Positions 25,811-36,683 of a DNA stretch of 64,000 nucleotides are shown here, piece by piece. The stretch's first letter is position 1. Each line of letters begins with the position of its first letter. Origin of the DNA: Spinellus fusiger (taxonomy: Eukaryota; Mucoromycota; Mucoromycetes; Mucorales; Phycomycetaceae); contig JALLLS010000073.1 in assembly GCA_025094145.1 (NCBI GenBank), positions 112,869 to 176,868 on the forward strand, written 5' to 3'. The notes under the pieces were generated by a model. The model did no database searches, was not told the DNA's origin, and saw only the letters and a list, made by a program, of their open reading frames with translations. Position numbers and translations under genes: made by a program.

Positions 25811-26375
25811 ATTACCCCACCCACTCCCATAAATAAATAAATAAATAACAGGGCACATCACTACATATAAAGCCCTACACTTCATTGGAATGATTTATAA
25901 GAATGACCCCATAAAATAGAATAGACAATGTAACTTTATAGTAATTTACTCTAAAATAAAAAGAAACAAGTTGTAAGACGAGTTATAGATTGAGTTTGGG
26001 ATGGTATACACACTTATCTACCAAAGTATTGGTGTTGTATACAAAATAAACAGAGTGTGTTTGGACATTCTACTAGTATAAATCAACAAAAGTATGAGTG
26101 ATGTAGGTGGTGTTTACTTTGCCATTTCAATATGTATCCAAAATGTATCCAGTATGTATCCAAAATACAAGATAATCTGTTGAATATTCTTGTATTTCTT
26201 CTCTTTCTATGTTTCTATATATTATAGTTGCCTACACCCTACAATTCATATTGTCTTGATGATGGGGATTGTCTCGTTTTAAGCTATAACCCTGTAAGCC
26301 TGTACCAGTGTGACAGTGCACTGGGTTTCAATGTCTGAAAACAAGAGGAGACACTGACACTGTTTCAAGGTCGAC
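25811..26375. other. Intergenic
   Basis: Region between DCN1 and the next plus-strand gene. A short (AATA)n tract follows the stop near 25831. No gene is seen. Confidence 0.55.
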
Positions 26376-27184
26376 ATGCAACAAGTCCATCACCGCACCC
26401 ATACGCCTTTCCAGTCAGATGACACTACTGCTCTAGAAGATACCGTCGAGTTCCTTGATGAACAAGGTAATTTGTGTGCCTTGAGACCTCTTCTATGGAG
26501 GTGACAAAGAGTGACTCTTATATATAACTAGAACAGGAGAAGTTGCTGGAGGAGCTCTGGCTGCAAAATGAAAAGTCCAACCGCTTTATCCAGGTACAGC
26601 AATAACACATGCACTATAAGAACACGCTATAAGAATACGCTACTGATAGATGATTAGAGAGGCCTGGTACTGGTGGCTCTCTTAGTGTCTGCAATGTAAG
26701 AGCGCTCCAACCTACTCTTGTTTGCCTAATCAACCACTTTCCCAGTTATGTTGCATATTGGGTGGGTCCAAGTGGCTCGTTGTCCTCAGGAGCTCCCATT
26801 ATACCCATTCCTACTGCTATTCCCCAACCCTCTATTATCTCTTTCCCTCATTTAGCAGTGGCATGCAGTATTCTATCCCTCTATAGCTCCATCTACACTC
26901 TTCTCAACACGTGTCGACTGTCTCTGCGTGAACTCTTCTCATCCATCTCTGCTCACAGAGGTCTTGGGGCTCCTCCTCCAGCTGCGGTCATTGTGACTGG
27001 ATGTCTGGGGCTCACTAGTCCTCTCATGGCATTCTTGGAGAAAACAGCATGGCTTGAGATTGGATTCTGGACGATTCCTCTGCTTGTTCTCCTCCTTGAC
27101 TTTTCTGCAGTTCAAATGATGCGACAGGTAGAAGCCAACTTTGGGGAACTTGACAGGGCCCGTTATAAGTTTAAGGCTGTTTAA
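26376..27184 (+). CDS. Small multi-pass membrane protein, unknown function (4 exons)
   Basis: Exons 26376-26466, 26532-26593, 26658-26695 and 26746-27184 are in phase and give 209 residues. The cytosolic-looking N-terminus contains EFLDEQEQEKLLEELWLQNE, a coiled-coil-like stretch ending QNEKSNRFIQ. A first membrane span (GLVLVALLVSAIYVAYWV) is formed across the exon 3/4 junction, which supports the 38-base exon 3. Further hydrophobic segments follow: HLAVACSILSLYSSIYTLL, AAVIVTGCLGLTSPLMAF and FWTIPLLVLLLDFSAVQM. The C-terminus is short and charged. The EQE-LL-EL-NEKSN style recurs in fungal proteins of unknown role, as I recall. No catalytic motif is visible. Confidence 0.7.
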
Positions 27185-27218
27185 AATAGTGTATGGACTG
27201 TCTTCATTTCTTATGAAA

Positions 27219-27312
27219 GGAATAAATAAATAAATAATATATATATATATGTGTGTGTATATATATATATATAATATAATAAAGAATAAAGAATAAAGAA
27301 TAAAGAATAAAA
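27219..27312. repeat. AT-rich microsatellite cluster
   Basis: Consecutive (AATA)n, (TA)n, (TG)n, (TA)n and (AAAGAAT)n tracts lie between two convergent 3' ends. Confidence 0.85.
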
Positions 27313-27460
27313 CAAATATAAAGTGAATGGAGGATGCGGATATGTCTATTTTTTATAACAAAAAGAGTAGAGTAAAGTGTGTAGAATATACAGTAAGGAG
27401 GAAGAAGAAGCATCATTAAAGAAGTATGTCCAGTGCATAGATAGTATAATAGCAGCAATA

Positions 27461-28660
27461 CTAAGAACCCTCCTTTAAGTCTCCTCCCATCTCTTCCTCA
27501 AACGACTCAGTGTTATTGGTCTTGTGGATCATCATCAAAGCCAATAACAGAGGCAAATGAAGGATACTACCAAAGAATGCTTGTCGTCCTGTCTTTTCGT
27601 TACTAGTGATTCCATACCCACAGATGCATTAGAGAATAAGAAAATAAGAGAATGAGGGATAGATTCTACACCAACAAAGAGGAACTTACCTGTTACGCCA
27701 GAACTGCACTGCTCCCCAGATAAGACCTGCATTCACCACAGTAGAGTCTATAGCAAACAGCCAAGACGTCATGCCAAGGTAAGGTAGACACAAAGAGAGA
27801 GGCACCATGGCAAGACTGTAGCGCAAAGACACTCTGGCATTGAGTTTTGGATCTGTGACAGACATCATACGATAGCCAGCCTTTGAATAGTCTGCCCTGA
27901 GATTCCAAGCAAGGGCATTAAAGTGGGGAAACTGCCAAGCATAAAGTATTGCACCAAGAACCCATGCACCAGGCTCAAGGCCATTGGTAACAGCAGCCCA
28001 TCCCATCATTGGAGGAATTGCCCCCACAACAGCACCTGCCCATGTATTGGCAATGGAAGCACGCTTCAAGGGAGTGTAAATGGATGTGTAGAGGAGGATA
28101 TTAGCCGCTCCGAGGGCAGCTGTCAGTGGATTCACCATGGTAGCTAGCAGAGTCACTCCTGCTGTTCCAGTGGCCACGCCAAACCCAAAGGCATGGACAG
28201 AGGAAAGCTGGCGGCGGCCCAAGACACGGTTACGAGTACGCAGCATTTGTGCGTCGTAAGGAATCTCTATCCACTGATTAATTGCATTGGCAGAAGAGAT
28301 ACACAGTGCAGTGCCAAGGGTCGTGTAGAGTAAGTTGGCGATGGTGGCTGCTTCGGGTGCCATAGCATAGCCACACATAGTAGTGAGGGTGACAAGGCCT
28401 GCCAACTTGGCTTTGGAGAGTTCCTTGTACAGTTTGGGGACTTCTCCTAGAGTGGGTAGAGTGATGGGCCTGAATTTGGTCACTCTGTTGGTGCTGCCAT
28501 CGTCAGAAAGGGTGGTGTAGGTTGCTACAGGGCGTGGGCAGGTCCAGACAGGCTTATTGGGTAAAGGAAGGGAATACGTACCCAAAACAGAAGATGATTT
28601 CAGGTGTCTTGGAAGAACCGACGTCAGCCTGGAACCAGCACGTAGCATAGGCATGGGCAT
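27461..28660 (-). CDS. COX10: Protohaem IX farnesyltransferase COX10 (2 exons)
   Basis: COX10 farnesylates haem B to haem O in the mitochondrial inner membrane, the first step to haem A for cytochrome oxidase. Exons are 28660-27690 and 27602-27461, GT-AG and in phase, giving 370 residues. The N-terminal 75 or so residues are basic and Ser-rich, like a mitochondrial presequence. The UbiA-type prenyltransferase core shows the first Asp-rich motif region (NAINQWIEIPYDAQMLRTRN), the loop AILYAWQFPHFNALAWNLR and the second motif region (DYSKAGYRMMSVTDP). Multiple hydrophobic spans follow. The C-terminal exon (EKTGRQAFFGSILHLPLLL) matches the family ending. The start at 28660 is the first of three closely spaced Met codons. 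Confidence 0.93.
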
Positions 28661-29178
28661 AGAGAAAAACGAAGAATAGAGTCAAGCAGCTTTCATAAAG
28701 CAAGGCCTTGTTGGCTCTTGTCTTTTGTTTACACACCAGGGCATTTGTTTGAAAGTCCGTGAGGGAAAGACAGCAGTGGTCACAAAGAGATCTTCAATAG
28801 CAATGGCAAGAGAAGAGCAATAGAAGCAATAATAACAGTAATAATAACAGTAATAATAACAATGATAATAACAATGATAATAACAGCAGTAGTATTATTA
28901 GATAGAAATGAATGGGTGCAGTCCATTGATTCTGCACTCATGGATAGATAAGTTCATTTTATAGAATCAATATTCACTTCAAACACTTGTTCTGTTGACT
29001 AGAAGGTGCCTAGTCTTATTGGAACTTCCCCTATCATTGCTAAATACAAAAGAACATATCTGTTAACTATAGACAAATAAGAGAATTCTATTTATCTTAA
29101 TAACTCTTTCTATCTCTTAGCATTTCTAACCAATACTAATCAATATCATCTGCACTCACTAAAGATAAATAAACACTT
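28661..29178. other. COX10 upstream region
   Basis: Contains an (AATAAC/AATAATAACAGT)n tract at about 28828-28885. No gene is seen. Confidence 0.5.
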
Positions 29179-30079
29179 AAGAACTGCAACTGATTTTTAT
29201 TTTTTTTTGTATGGGAGTCACTGACTTCAATTTTATTTACACGCACAACCTATCAGAAGGAGGGAGGAGGGCGAGAGAAAAGGATATATCTATAAAGGAC
29301 AAAATAAAAGGAAACAAAATAAAATAAAACAACTACTGATAACTGTCTAGCTCTTGCTCTTCTGCCAGAGTAGTCACCAAAGAGACTGCACGTTGGGCTA
29401 CCACAGGGGGTAGAAAAGGCTCATCATCAAAAATAAGTCTCAAATGGGCTCTCCAAATGGCTAGTAAAATTGAACTGATGATTTGGCAAGAGTACATAGA
29501 CTCATGTGCATTTTCGTATGGAAAAGATAATGCAAAAAGAGCATCGGAAATGGTTAAGAAGGTAGGTGCATGTCCAAATTGAGACGACCAGACATCAAAC
29601 CAAACCTGCCACTTGGGTGGGCATTGGAATAAGAAGTGAAGAGGATCTTCAACAGGGTGGTTGCACAAGGGACAAGAGCTGGAAGCAAAAACTGCAGGAA
29701 CAAGAGAGTGGAGTCGTTGGCGGCAAGGTAGTTTACCATGAAGTAGGCGAAACCACACATTGCGCGCCGAGTGTTGTATTTGAAAGTGCCAGAAGTCCTT
29801 CCACTGTATTGCTGTGAGAGGATGGCTGAAGGAAGGAACTGCTTGAGCAGGCAGAGCCAGGCGACGGAAAGAGCGAGAGCTCAATTTGTGAATAGGAATA
29901 TTTCCTAATTTCAGGCAGCTCACCACTGGACAAAGATCGTAGATCCCTGGTCTATGTTCATCAGAATCAACCGTCAGGGGAGGAAGACAACATCTCACTA
30001 GCAGAGCAGCTAAGAGAATTTTCCTTCTAGCATGGGCACGACGAAGACGGTGAATCAAGCGGGGAAGAACTGCAACTGA
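29179..30079 (-). mobile_element. 5'-truncated LINE insertion with 15-base target duplication
   Basis: Read on the minus strand, this is the 3' end of a non-LTR retrotransposon. The C-terminal part of ORF2 (stop at 29333) has the zf-RVT zinc-binding block: WFRLLHGKLPCRQRLHSL, CPLCNHPVEDPLHFLFQCP and WQVWFDVW. About 140 bases of 3' UTR follow, ending in an A-rich tail (29194-29210). An identical 15-mer, AAGAACTGCAACTGA, flanks the insert at 29179-29193 and 30065-30079. The open frame continues upstream to 30184, but the first 35 or so codons there belong to flanking DNA. It is truncated and not autonomous. Confidence 0.85.
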
Positions 30080-30567
30080 GGGTAATCTACAGCACTTCCA
30101 ACAAGCAATGTTATAGCCAATCAAAATCAATTCCATATTTTCAAAAATATAAGTTGTATCTTTTGTTGAATAATCACCTTCCATAGATAGAGATATCGAT
30201 CATCCCCGTCAATAGAAACACAGACTACCTAAAAGAGGACCACACGATAGAAGAAGAGTTAGTTAGCAGGGCGTATATCTAAGGGATGATACCTTAGCAA
30301 GAGGGGATTTTTATTAGAATTAGTAGATAGTATCAATTAGAAAATTACAAAAGAAGTGAAAAATACCCATCAATAAAGATCAGACTTTATTTACTCTTTG
30401 AGCTGTCCAGGATTTCCCTTTGATTGAAGCCAAAGATGACACTTTGGAAGCCATATCGCTTGTTTAGAGGTTATGTCGTAATTCTTAGCATTAAAAAAAA
30501 TTTTTATTAGTATAGATAGAGTGAGTTTTTATTTTATTTGTTTGTGTTTTTCAATCCTTTACAACTT
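30080..30567. other. Spacer between transposon remnants
   Basis: No gene seen. It is the 5' flank of the LINE insertion and precedes the mariner-like remnant. Confidence 0.5.
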
Positions 30568-31436
30568 AACATGAGTATACTATTTTATATATGAAGATGG
30601 ACATGGAAAGGTTGTTGGTGAGAAGGGTGGTTCTGAGCCCATGGACTCTATTGTTGATCAGAATAAATTTATTGTTGAGACAATTGCTGCTAATTCTGAG
30701 TACCTGAAAACTGTGGCCTCTAGTGAATTTTCTCTTACTTGCCCAATATTGATAGAAAAGCCAAAGGATGAAGATGTCAGTATGAAGGAAGCAAATACAA
30801 AATGGGACTATGTGCGTTATATTGTCCAAGATAAAACTATATTCTTTGATCTGAAGACTGAAAAGTGTATGAGTGAATCAGTTGCAGCAAAGCAGTTGGG
30901 TATTCACGTTTGGACAGTACAGCGATGGGTAAAGCAGTGTAATATGTGCCCTGATAGCATTTTTGAGGATTGTAAAAAAGTAGGTCGTAGATGTATCTTG
31001 ACTGAAGAACATAAAATGACAGTTATCAACTTCATTGATGCTAATCCTTCTGCAACTATTGCTGAAGTGACTGAGCATTTATTGAAACGACTCAATGATC
31101 TTAAAGTTTCACCCAACACTGTTAATAACTTTATGACAAGCAAATGCAACCTTTTGTTGGAAAAAAAGCTGATTTTCATTCTATCAAAAGAAACAGTTTA
31201 GCAAAGATTGAAGAGCACCATAATCGAGTTTATAAATGAGAGAATACATAAGTTCAGGAACTGTGACAGGTCATTACCTTAGTTTGTTAAAAATAACTCT
31301 AGATGAAATAGACAAGTATCCACATATGAAAGATCATTCTGTTATTATGGACAATGCACCCATTCACACCTATGAAAACGTAAACAGGTATATTGAGTAT
31401 CAAGGATATAAATGTCGAAACAGAGAACTCATATAA
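30568..31436 (+). pseudogene. Broken mariner-like transposase (family shared with 32.7-33.4 kb)
   Basis: The main frame at 30641-31201 carries an N-terminal helix-turn-helix region (AAKQLGIHVWTVQRWVKQC, then KVGRRCILTEEHKM and FIDANPSATIAEVTEHLL). The frame then shifts (SIKRNSLAKIEEHHNRVYK in another frame). The segment that should hold the first catalytic Asp is missing. From 31236 the reading resumes with GTVTGHYLSLLKITLDEIDK and HSVIMDNAPIHTYENV, where MDNAPIH is the second catalytic Asp motif. It stops at 31435 before the third motif. The start region (GAAGATGGACA near 30594) matches that of the element at 32678-33385. No left terminal repeat was found. Confidence 0.75.
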
Positions 31437-31629
31437 TGACCACTGACAGTAACAAAAATCAGATAAGCAGAAACAGGTAAGAGTAAATTTTATTCATTTA
31501 TTTTTTAATGTAGGTCATGCAACATAATTATCTATGGTAATGGGGGAAAAAAGCAATGATGCTGGTCCTTGTTAAAACGCTGGCAAGCATCTGGCAGCTA
31601 GGATGCTGATTGGCTATCATCCGGCAGAC

Positions 31630-31672
31630 AACTGGCAGGCAGCTGGCAGGCAACTGGCAGGCATCTGGCAGC
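31630..31672. repeat. 11-base tandem repeat (AACTGGCAGGC)
   Basis: Three perfect or near-perfect 11-base units plus a partial fourth. Looser CTGGCA copies extend back to about 31579. It is much more GC-rich than its surroundings. Confidence 0.85.
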
Positions 31673-31857
31673 TGAGACTGTTTTGTCTGAACTGAAGAAT
31701 AAAGAGACTGATGAGTGACAGGACTTTATCCAAGAATAGATTGCTTTTTATTTAGTGGAATATACAACTCTTTTTATACTAATCAATTGTCATAGTTACA
31801 CTTATGTGCTTCCTGTAGTTGAGTCTACACACATGACCCATCTTATTTATCAGTAAT

Positions 31858-32529
31858 ATGCAATTGATTAGTGCTACTTCTGTTAGACATGTCTCTGTAT
31901 TGACTCCGGATACAACATCTACAATGATACAGATCAACGTCAATGGACACTTATCTCACCCTTTCCCACAGTTAAAAGGCTTGCGTCAGGGGAAACCATT
32001 GTCACCCATCTTGTTCAATCTTGCTTTCGAGCCTCTAATTTGTCGCCTGCTCCACGACACCCAACTTTCTGGTATCTGCTCTTCTCTTCCTAATTCTGTG
32101 CCACAGCCACCACCCATCAAATTGCTAGCTTATGCTGATGATTCAGTAGTGTTCTTGCCAGACATGGCACATATGGATCATCTACAAACTCATCCTAAGA
32201 CATATACATCTACCTTCAATGCTCGCACTAATATTCTGGCATCAAACTTCTTTTTGAGTGGAGCACCATTGCCCTCTTGGCCACACATACTTGCATAGTA
32301 TCAGATCACGGATTGGCATGATCGTCAGTCACTCCATCCATTGATATACTTGGTTTTTCCTTTATACTTTTCCACTGCAGATCACAACACCTTTCTGGCT
32401 TCTCTTCTGAACCACATCAGGACCACATGCAAGGTCTCTCTCACTTTAGCTGTGTTATGCTCGCTATCTAGGGACACCACCGGGCCTTTATTTTCGACGC
32501 CAATCCTTTCAAACCTACCCATGTTTTGA
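31858..32529 (+). pseudogene. LINE reverse-transcriptase fragment
   Basis: The open frame at 31858-32298 contains the reverse-transcriptase blocks GLRQGKPLSPILFNLAFEPL and IKLLAYADDSVVFL, the latter with the YADD catalytic motif. After a stop and frame change the reading continues to about 32529 (PLIYLVFPLYFSTADHNTFL, SLLNHIRTTCKVSL), which fits the region after the palm in LINE ORF2. The endonuclease and zinc-binding ends are missing, so it is an internal fragment. It runs on the opposite strand to the LINE tail at 29.2-30.1 kb. Whether both come from one family cannot be told, because they do not overlap. Confidence 0.8.
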
Positions 32530-32677
32530 CAACAGAGAATCGCTTGGTCTTCAAGCTGCAAGTAGGATTGGACTTGGAAAACTAATTACTATATTATAAA
32601 ACACAAAACACTCCAAAAACAGCTAGAAAATAGAAAAACACAAAAACAAGAGTTGTGATATTTCTTTATAGTCCCTG

Positions 32678-33385
32678 TACACTATCTTCGGAAATTATTC
32701 ACACAACCTCAGAACAAAATTGCACACTTCGAAATATTATTTCTTCAACAATGAGCTTACAAATTTACTATGAAGATGGACAGGAAAATGCTATCAAAAA
32801 ATTGGGCAATGCGCTCATCTTGATGGATGTAGATAAAGAATCTTCAAAATATTATAGACTATAGTACCTAATTGGACTTAAAACCACTTTAGAAGCCTCA
32901 GTCAGAACCTGAGGCCACCACAAAGGCTAAAGCTTTATGACAGAAAAAAGTGTGCCTTATCATTTTTTTTTAAAAAAAAAATAACACTTTCATTAAAATA
33001 ATTAGCAGACCTATTGTAAGTTATGGCTATGGATGTATATGCCTTCCACCCTACTCTTCTGAGCTTAATCTAATTGAACAATTTTGGTCTGTTGTGAAGA
33101 GTAAGCTTAAAAGAGAAAAGCTTTTAGAAAGTGAGACGTTAAATATGAGGATCACTCAAGCATATAGCAATGTTCTCATCAGTGATCTTAAGAGATTTTG
33201 TTGTTACTCTTCTTTGAAATTTGAAACATGCCTAAGTAACAATCCTCTGATAAGTTTCACACACTTTGTGCAAAAAATATTTATGGAATTGTGCAAATTA
33301 TAAAATATAAACTATGCAAAAAGTGGAAAAGAAAAGTGTGCAATTTTTTTCTGAGGTTGTGCGAATACTTTCAGAAAATAGTGTA
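32678..33385 (+). mobile_element. Mariner-like deletion derivative with ~52-base TIRs
   Basis: The ends are long inverted repeats. The left begins TACACTATCTTCGGAAATTA at 32678, and the right, read in reverse complement from 33385, begins TACACTATTTTCTGAAAGTA. Both then share CACAACCTCAGAA and AAATTGCACACTT. The TA at each end fits the TA target duplication of Tc1/mariner elements. Inside are the first 35 or so codons of a transposase (ATG at 32751, YYEDGQENAIKKLGNAL). A large deletion follows, then the C-terminal part with the third catalytic acid (CLPPYSSELNLIEQFWSVVK) and the end ETCLSNNPL, followed by further sequence to the right repeat. It is non-autonomous but has intact ends. Confidence 0.85.
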
Positions 33386-35793
33386 TCTTGGACAAACAAC
33401 AAGAGAAAGGCTTGTCACTCATCCACCCTTCTATGAAAAGGTATGGGTAGTGTGGAATAAGCTCTTTCTGCATTATGACTAAGATTCTTATCATCTTGTT
33501 CCTATTGTTTATATATCTATGAAACATATTTCCACTAAAGAAGAAGATCTAAATGAGACTTAGGATGATAGTATTGTAGTCTCAATGGAATATGTGTTAT
33601 CTTTGAGTGGAGTCTATTCACGCTTGGTTCTAAAATAGAAATAGGTGGATGTGATGTTATTTTGACTATAATCAGTGTCCAAGCCCAACAAACAAGGAGA
33701 GATCCCACAAGCATCGTAGATACTTCCTACACCACCAGTGACTGTGATAATAACTATAAAGATAAAGATAAATGTGCGAATAAAGAGCAGTAGAATGTAG
33801 AGATAAAAACAGTTATTTTCTATTCATCTTACATAGAAGCCAGAATAAACACGTAGAATGACATCCGAGAGCTATTAGGAATCCTTATCACTGACAGTAG
33901 GCGACAAAGTCTTTCGGTATCCCATTAGCACATAGATAGCAACAGGACTTTGTACTCCCTTTGTGGCTCCTTTCATTAGAAACTACGATACCTGGTTTCC
34001 TTGTTCTCTTCCTCTCATATCTCTATGTCTTATTTTGACCTGATTTTGGGTGATTTGGGCTATTTCTGATCTTTCTCATCCTTATAGAGACTCCTAATAA
34101 ATATGGAATTCATTGAAATAAGAATAAATTTCATAGAAGAAGACAGGAACAGTGCCATTGAATCATTACATAGTAAGAAAAGAGCAAAAATACAATAGAA
34201 CAAATAGCACTGGACCTTTGAAGAAAGATAAAGGGCGTGGGTTGAATTCCTACGAGAGAAGCAGAAGATTCAACCTCATCTTCACCGATACAGACTGATC
34301 TCTTGTGATACTGTGTTTCAAGAGAAGATAGTGGTGAATGACAGTGTGCTATCCATATTCCATATTTGTTCCTATGCATGGGCGTATATTATAAACTATA
34401 CACGTCAATAGTAATAAAAAAAAAGATAAAGCGTGTCTTTCTTGTTTAAAATGTGAGGTGGGTTTTATAGCGCAAATCCTTATGAGAAGAACACGTCTTC
34501 TATAATAAAAGAAGAGAAGAAAAAAGGGGGATTCAACATAATAAGACACTTCAAGCATAGAGTCTATTTCCATGCTGATAAGTCTGTCGTGGTAAATGCA
34601 GTTTTATTTCTCTCTTTATATATAGACATAGATAGATAAGAAGATGAGATCTTCCTCATAACAGACTTTGCTTTATAAACACCGATATATTAAAGCAATA
34701 TGTCTGCCATAGAAAACAGACCTGCAGAGTCTAGAGTCTGTCTTATTGCCTGCTCATGACGGTTGTACACTTTTCTATTTATTTGCCTTGTTAGCAAGCC
34801 ATGCTACTGAGGTAACACCACTTTAATTCTATCCTAATAAGCAGCTTTTATTGTCTTTGTCCATTGGTAATGTCGAGGCTGTCTTCTTGCACTGTATTAC
34901 AATTGTACTATATTGTGTTGTATAGAACATATGAACTAATTTACATATTTACAGATGAACATTTGATGGGCCCCTTTTATTATCCTCCATGACATAAGAG
35001 TCCATTTAATTATATTAGTATTTATATTAGTATTTGTATTAGTATTTATAAGTGTGTTGTTACGTGTCTGTCTATCTGTAGGGTTAGATATGTAACTATG
35101 GAAATGAACCAGATAGGAATAGCAATAAAAAGCAAGAGAAAGAGAAAGAGGAATTCAAAGACGATCTCTCCCCCATAGTCATACCACTTCTAAATTACGC
35201 ATGGTGTTGCCATAAAGTAACTTATGCATGCACTGTCCATGGATTCTGGTTTCATTGGTGTCTATTAAGAAAACGTCTGGATCTGAGAGCTACTCTTTCC
35301 ATAGGAGGAAATCCCAAAGATATTCTTTATGGCACCACTAGGTTGTCTTGCTTATCATCATGCAGACGACCAACATCACACCTTTGAAGAAAAGAGCTCT
35401 TCTCTTCCATCTTGCCCAGTGATAACAACTTATCTAGTAATAATAGCCAATCATCGGAAACTAAATATACCATGTGTCATTAATATAAGCGTGTCACTGG
35501 CCTAAAGACATGGCAAGTCAATAGTCTGACCCGGCCTCACACCCTTAATGCGCTAGTACCACCCATTCCATATTTCCATTGAACGGGCGCCCCTTTGTCA
35601 TTACAGTCACTGCTATTGCTACTGCTCCAGCCATTGCCACTGCTACTGCTTCAGTGAGTCGTGTCAATAATAGACTCCATCTTTGCACATAATTCTTTAT
35701 GAGAAGTGCCATGACAGTCACTAGGATATTGGCTATTTATTTCAGCCAAAAGAAAGAAAGAAAGAATACGCCTCTTATTCAACTGCACATACT
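33386..35793. other. Intergenic, no gene seen
   Basis: 2.4 kb without a convincing gene on either strand. Scattered short frames and A/T runs only. Confidence 0.5.
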
Positions 35794-36033
35794 TTAGCTT
35801 TTCATTTCTTTATCTTCTTGTCCACTACCTTTCCTTCCTAATAAAGTAATAAACAATACTAAAGAGAACAAGAAGAGAACAAGAAGAGAAGAAAGAGTGA
35901 CCGCCAGACATACACCAACTAGGGCGCTCAACCTACTTACAGTAAAAGAAACGCCATGCACTGTGCAACTCCCACCAACAGTATCCATAGAATCTCCGAT
36001 ACAGGTCAGAAAGTATTCTCGGAACTCTCCTTG
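35794..36033 (-). CDS. Possible C-terminal exon of a membrane protein
   Basis: This is a tentative exon. It follows a good 3' splice site (a (CCTTTT)n pyrimidine tract at 36041-36080, then CACGGACAG). It encodes GEFREYFLTCIGDSMD, then a strongly hydrophobic stretch (LAVTLSSLLVLFLFSLVLFI) and a short charged tail ending KEMKS. The upstream exon or exons could not be identified: the open frame continues to 36291 but is low complexity there. It may be a small tail-anchored or single-pass protein transcribed divergently from GMD, or no gene at all. Confidence 0.3.
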   Translation of the reverse strand, partial: QGEFREYFLTCIGDSMDTVGGSCTVHGVSFTVSRLSALVGVCLAVTLSSLLVLFLFSLVLFITLLGRKGSGQEDKEMKS

Positions 36034-36683
36034 CTGTCCGTGAAAAGGAAAAGGAAAAGGAAAAGGAAAAGGAAAAGGAAAAATAGTAGAAAGAGTCCAT
36101 AGAGCCCTTTTTAGAGCTCTTGGAGCACTGTTTTTTTTTCTTTCTTTCCTTGTATCTATGAAAAAGAGAGAAGAAAAAAAGACACCGGGATCTTTAAGCA
36201 TAGAGATATGTCTGTGCGTACATATCCTTTCTCTCTCTCTCTTTACTGTCTCTCTCTCTTTACTGTCTCTCTTTAGTATCTTTCTTCTCATCTACTGTCT
36301 TACTTTCCCAGGCTTGCTCACTCGACTACATTTCTATTGGTAAGTAGATCTTATAGATAGCTCTTTGTGTGGGAGTGACGTTGTCCTAGCAACCACTCCA
36401 TGTGGCCCACCAAATAATGTTGAAAGAGCGACGACTGTATTTGTACACATTATTGGTGAATTCCATGCCAAACATAGGCTAAAATGGACGATCTTTGAGC
36501 GGATCACCAAGTCACCAACACCGCATGGAGATGGCTACATACCTGTGATTGGAGGAGAGTGGGAACCGGAGTCTGTTTCTGTAGTGAGATGAGTGTGTGC
36601 TACTGGAGGAAGAGGGCGCAAGTATAAATAAATGTCCAAGGCAAAAAAGACATCGCCTTCTATTCCTCTCTCTCTCTGCCATA
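36034..36683. promoter_or_regulatory. GMD upstream region with X-box-like site
   Basis: Contains the (AAAAGG)n tract at 36041-36080, CT-rich runs at 36228-36275, and an RFX X-box-like palindrome GTTGTCCTAGCAAC at 36380-36393, about 290 bases before the GMD start. An open frame at 36365-36592 has no recognised product. Confidence 0.4.

Noticed and set aside
28731..28741. TACACACCAGG matching the terminus of the TIR element
   Set aside because: The following sequence does not match either element copy; probably chance.
36365..36592. 75-codon plus-strand ORF upstream of GMD
   Set aside because: No recognised domain, overlaps the X-box-like site and probable promoter, and no supporting splice structure.
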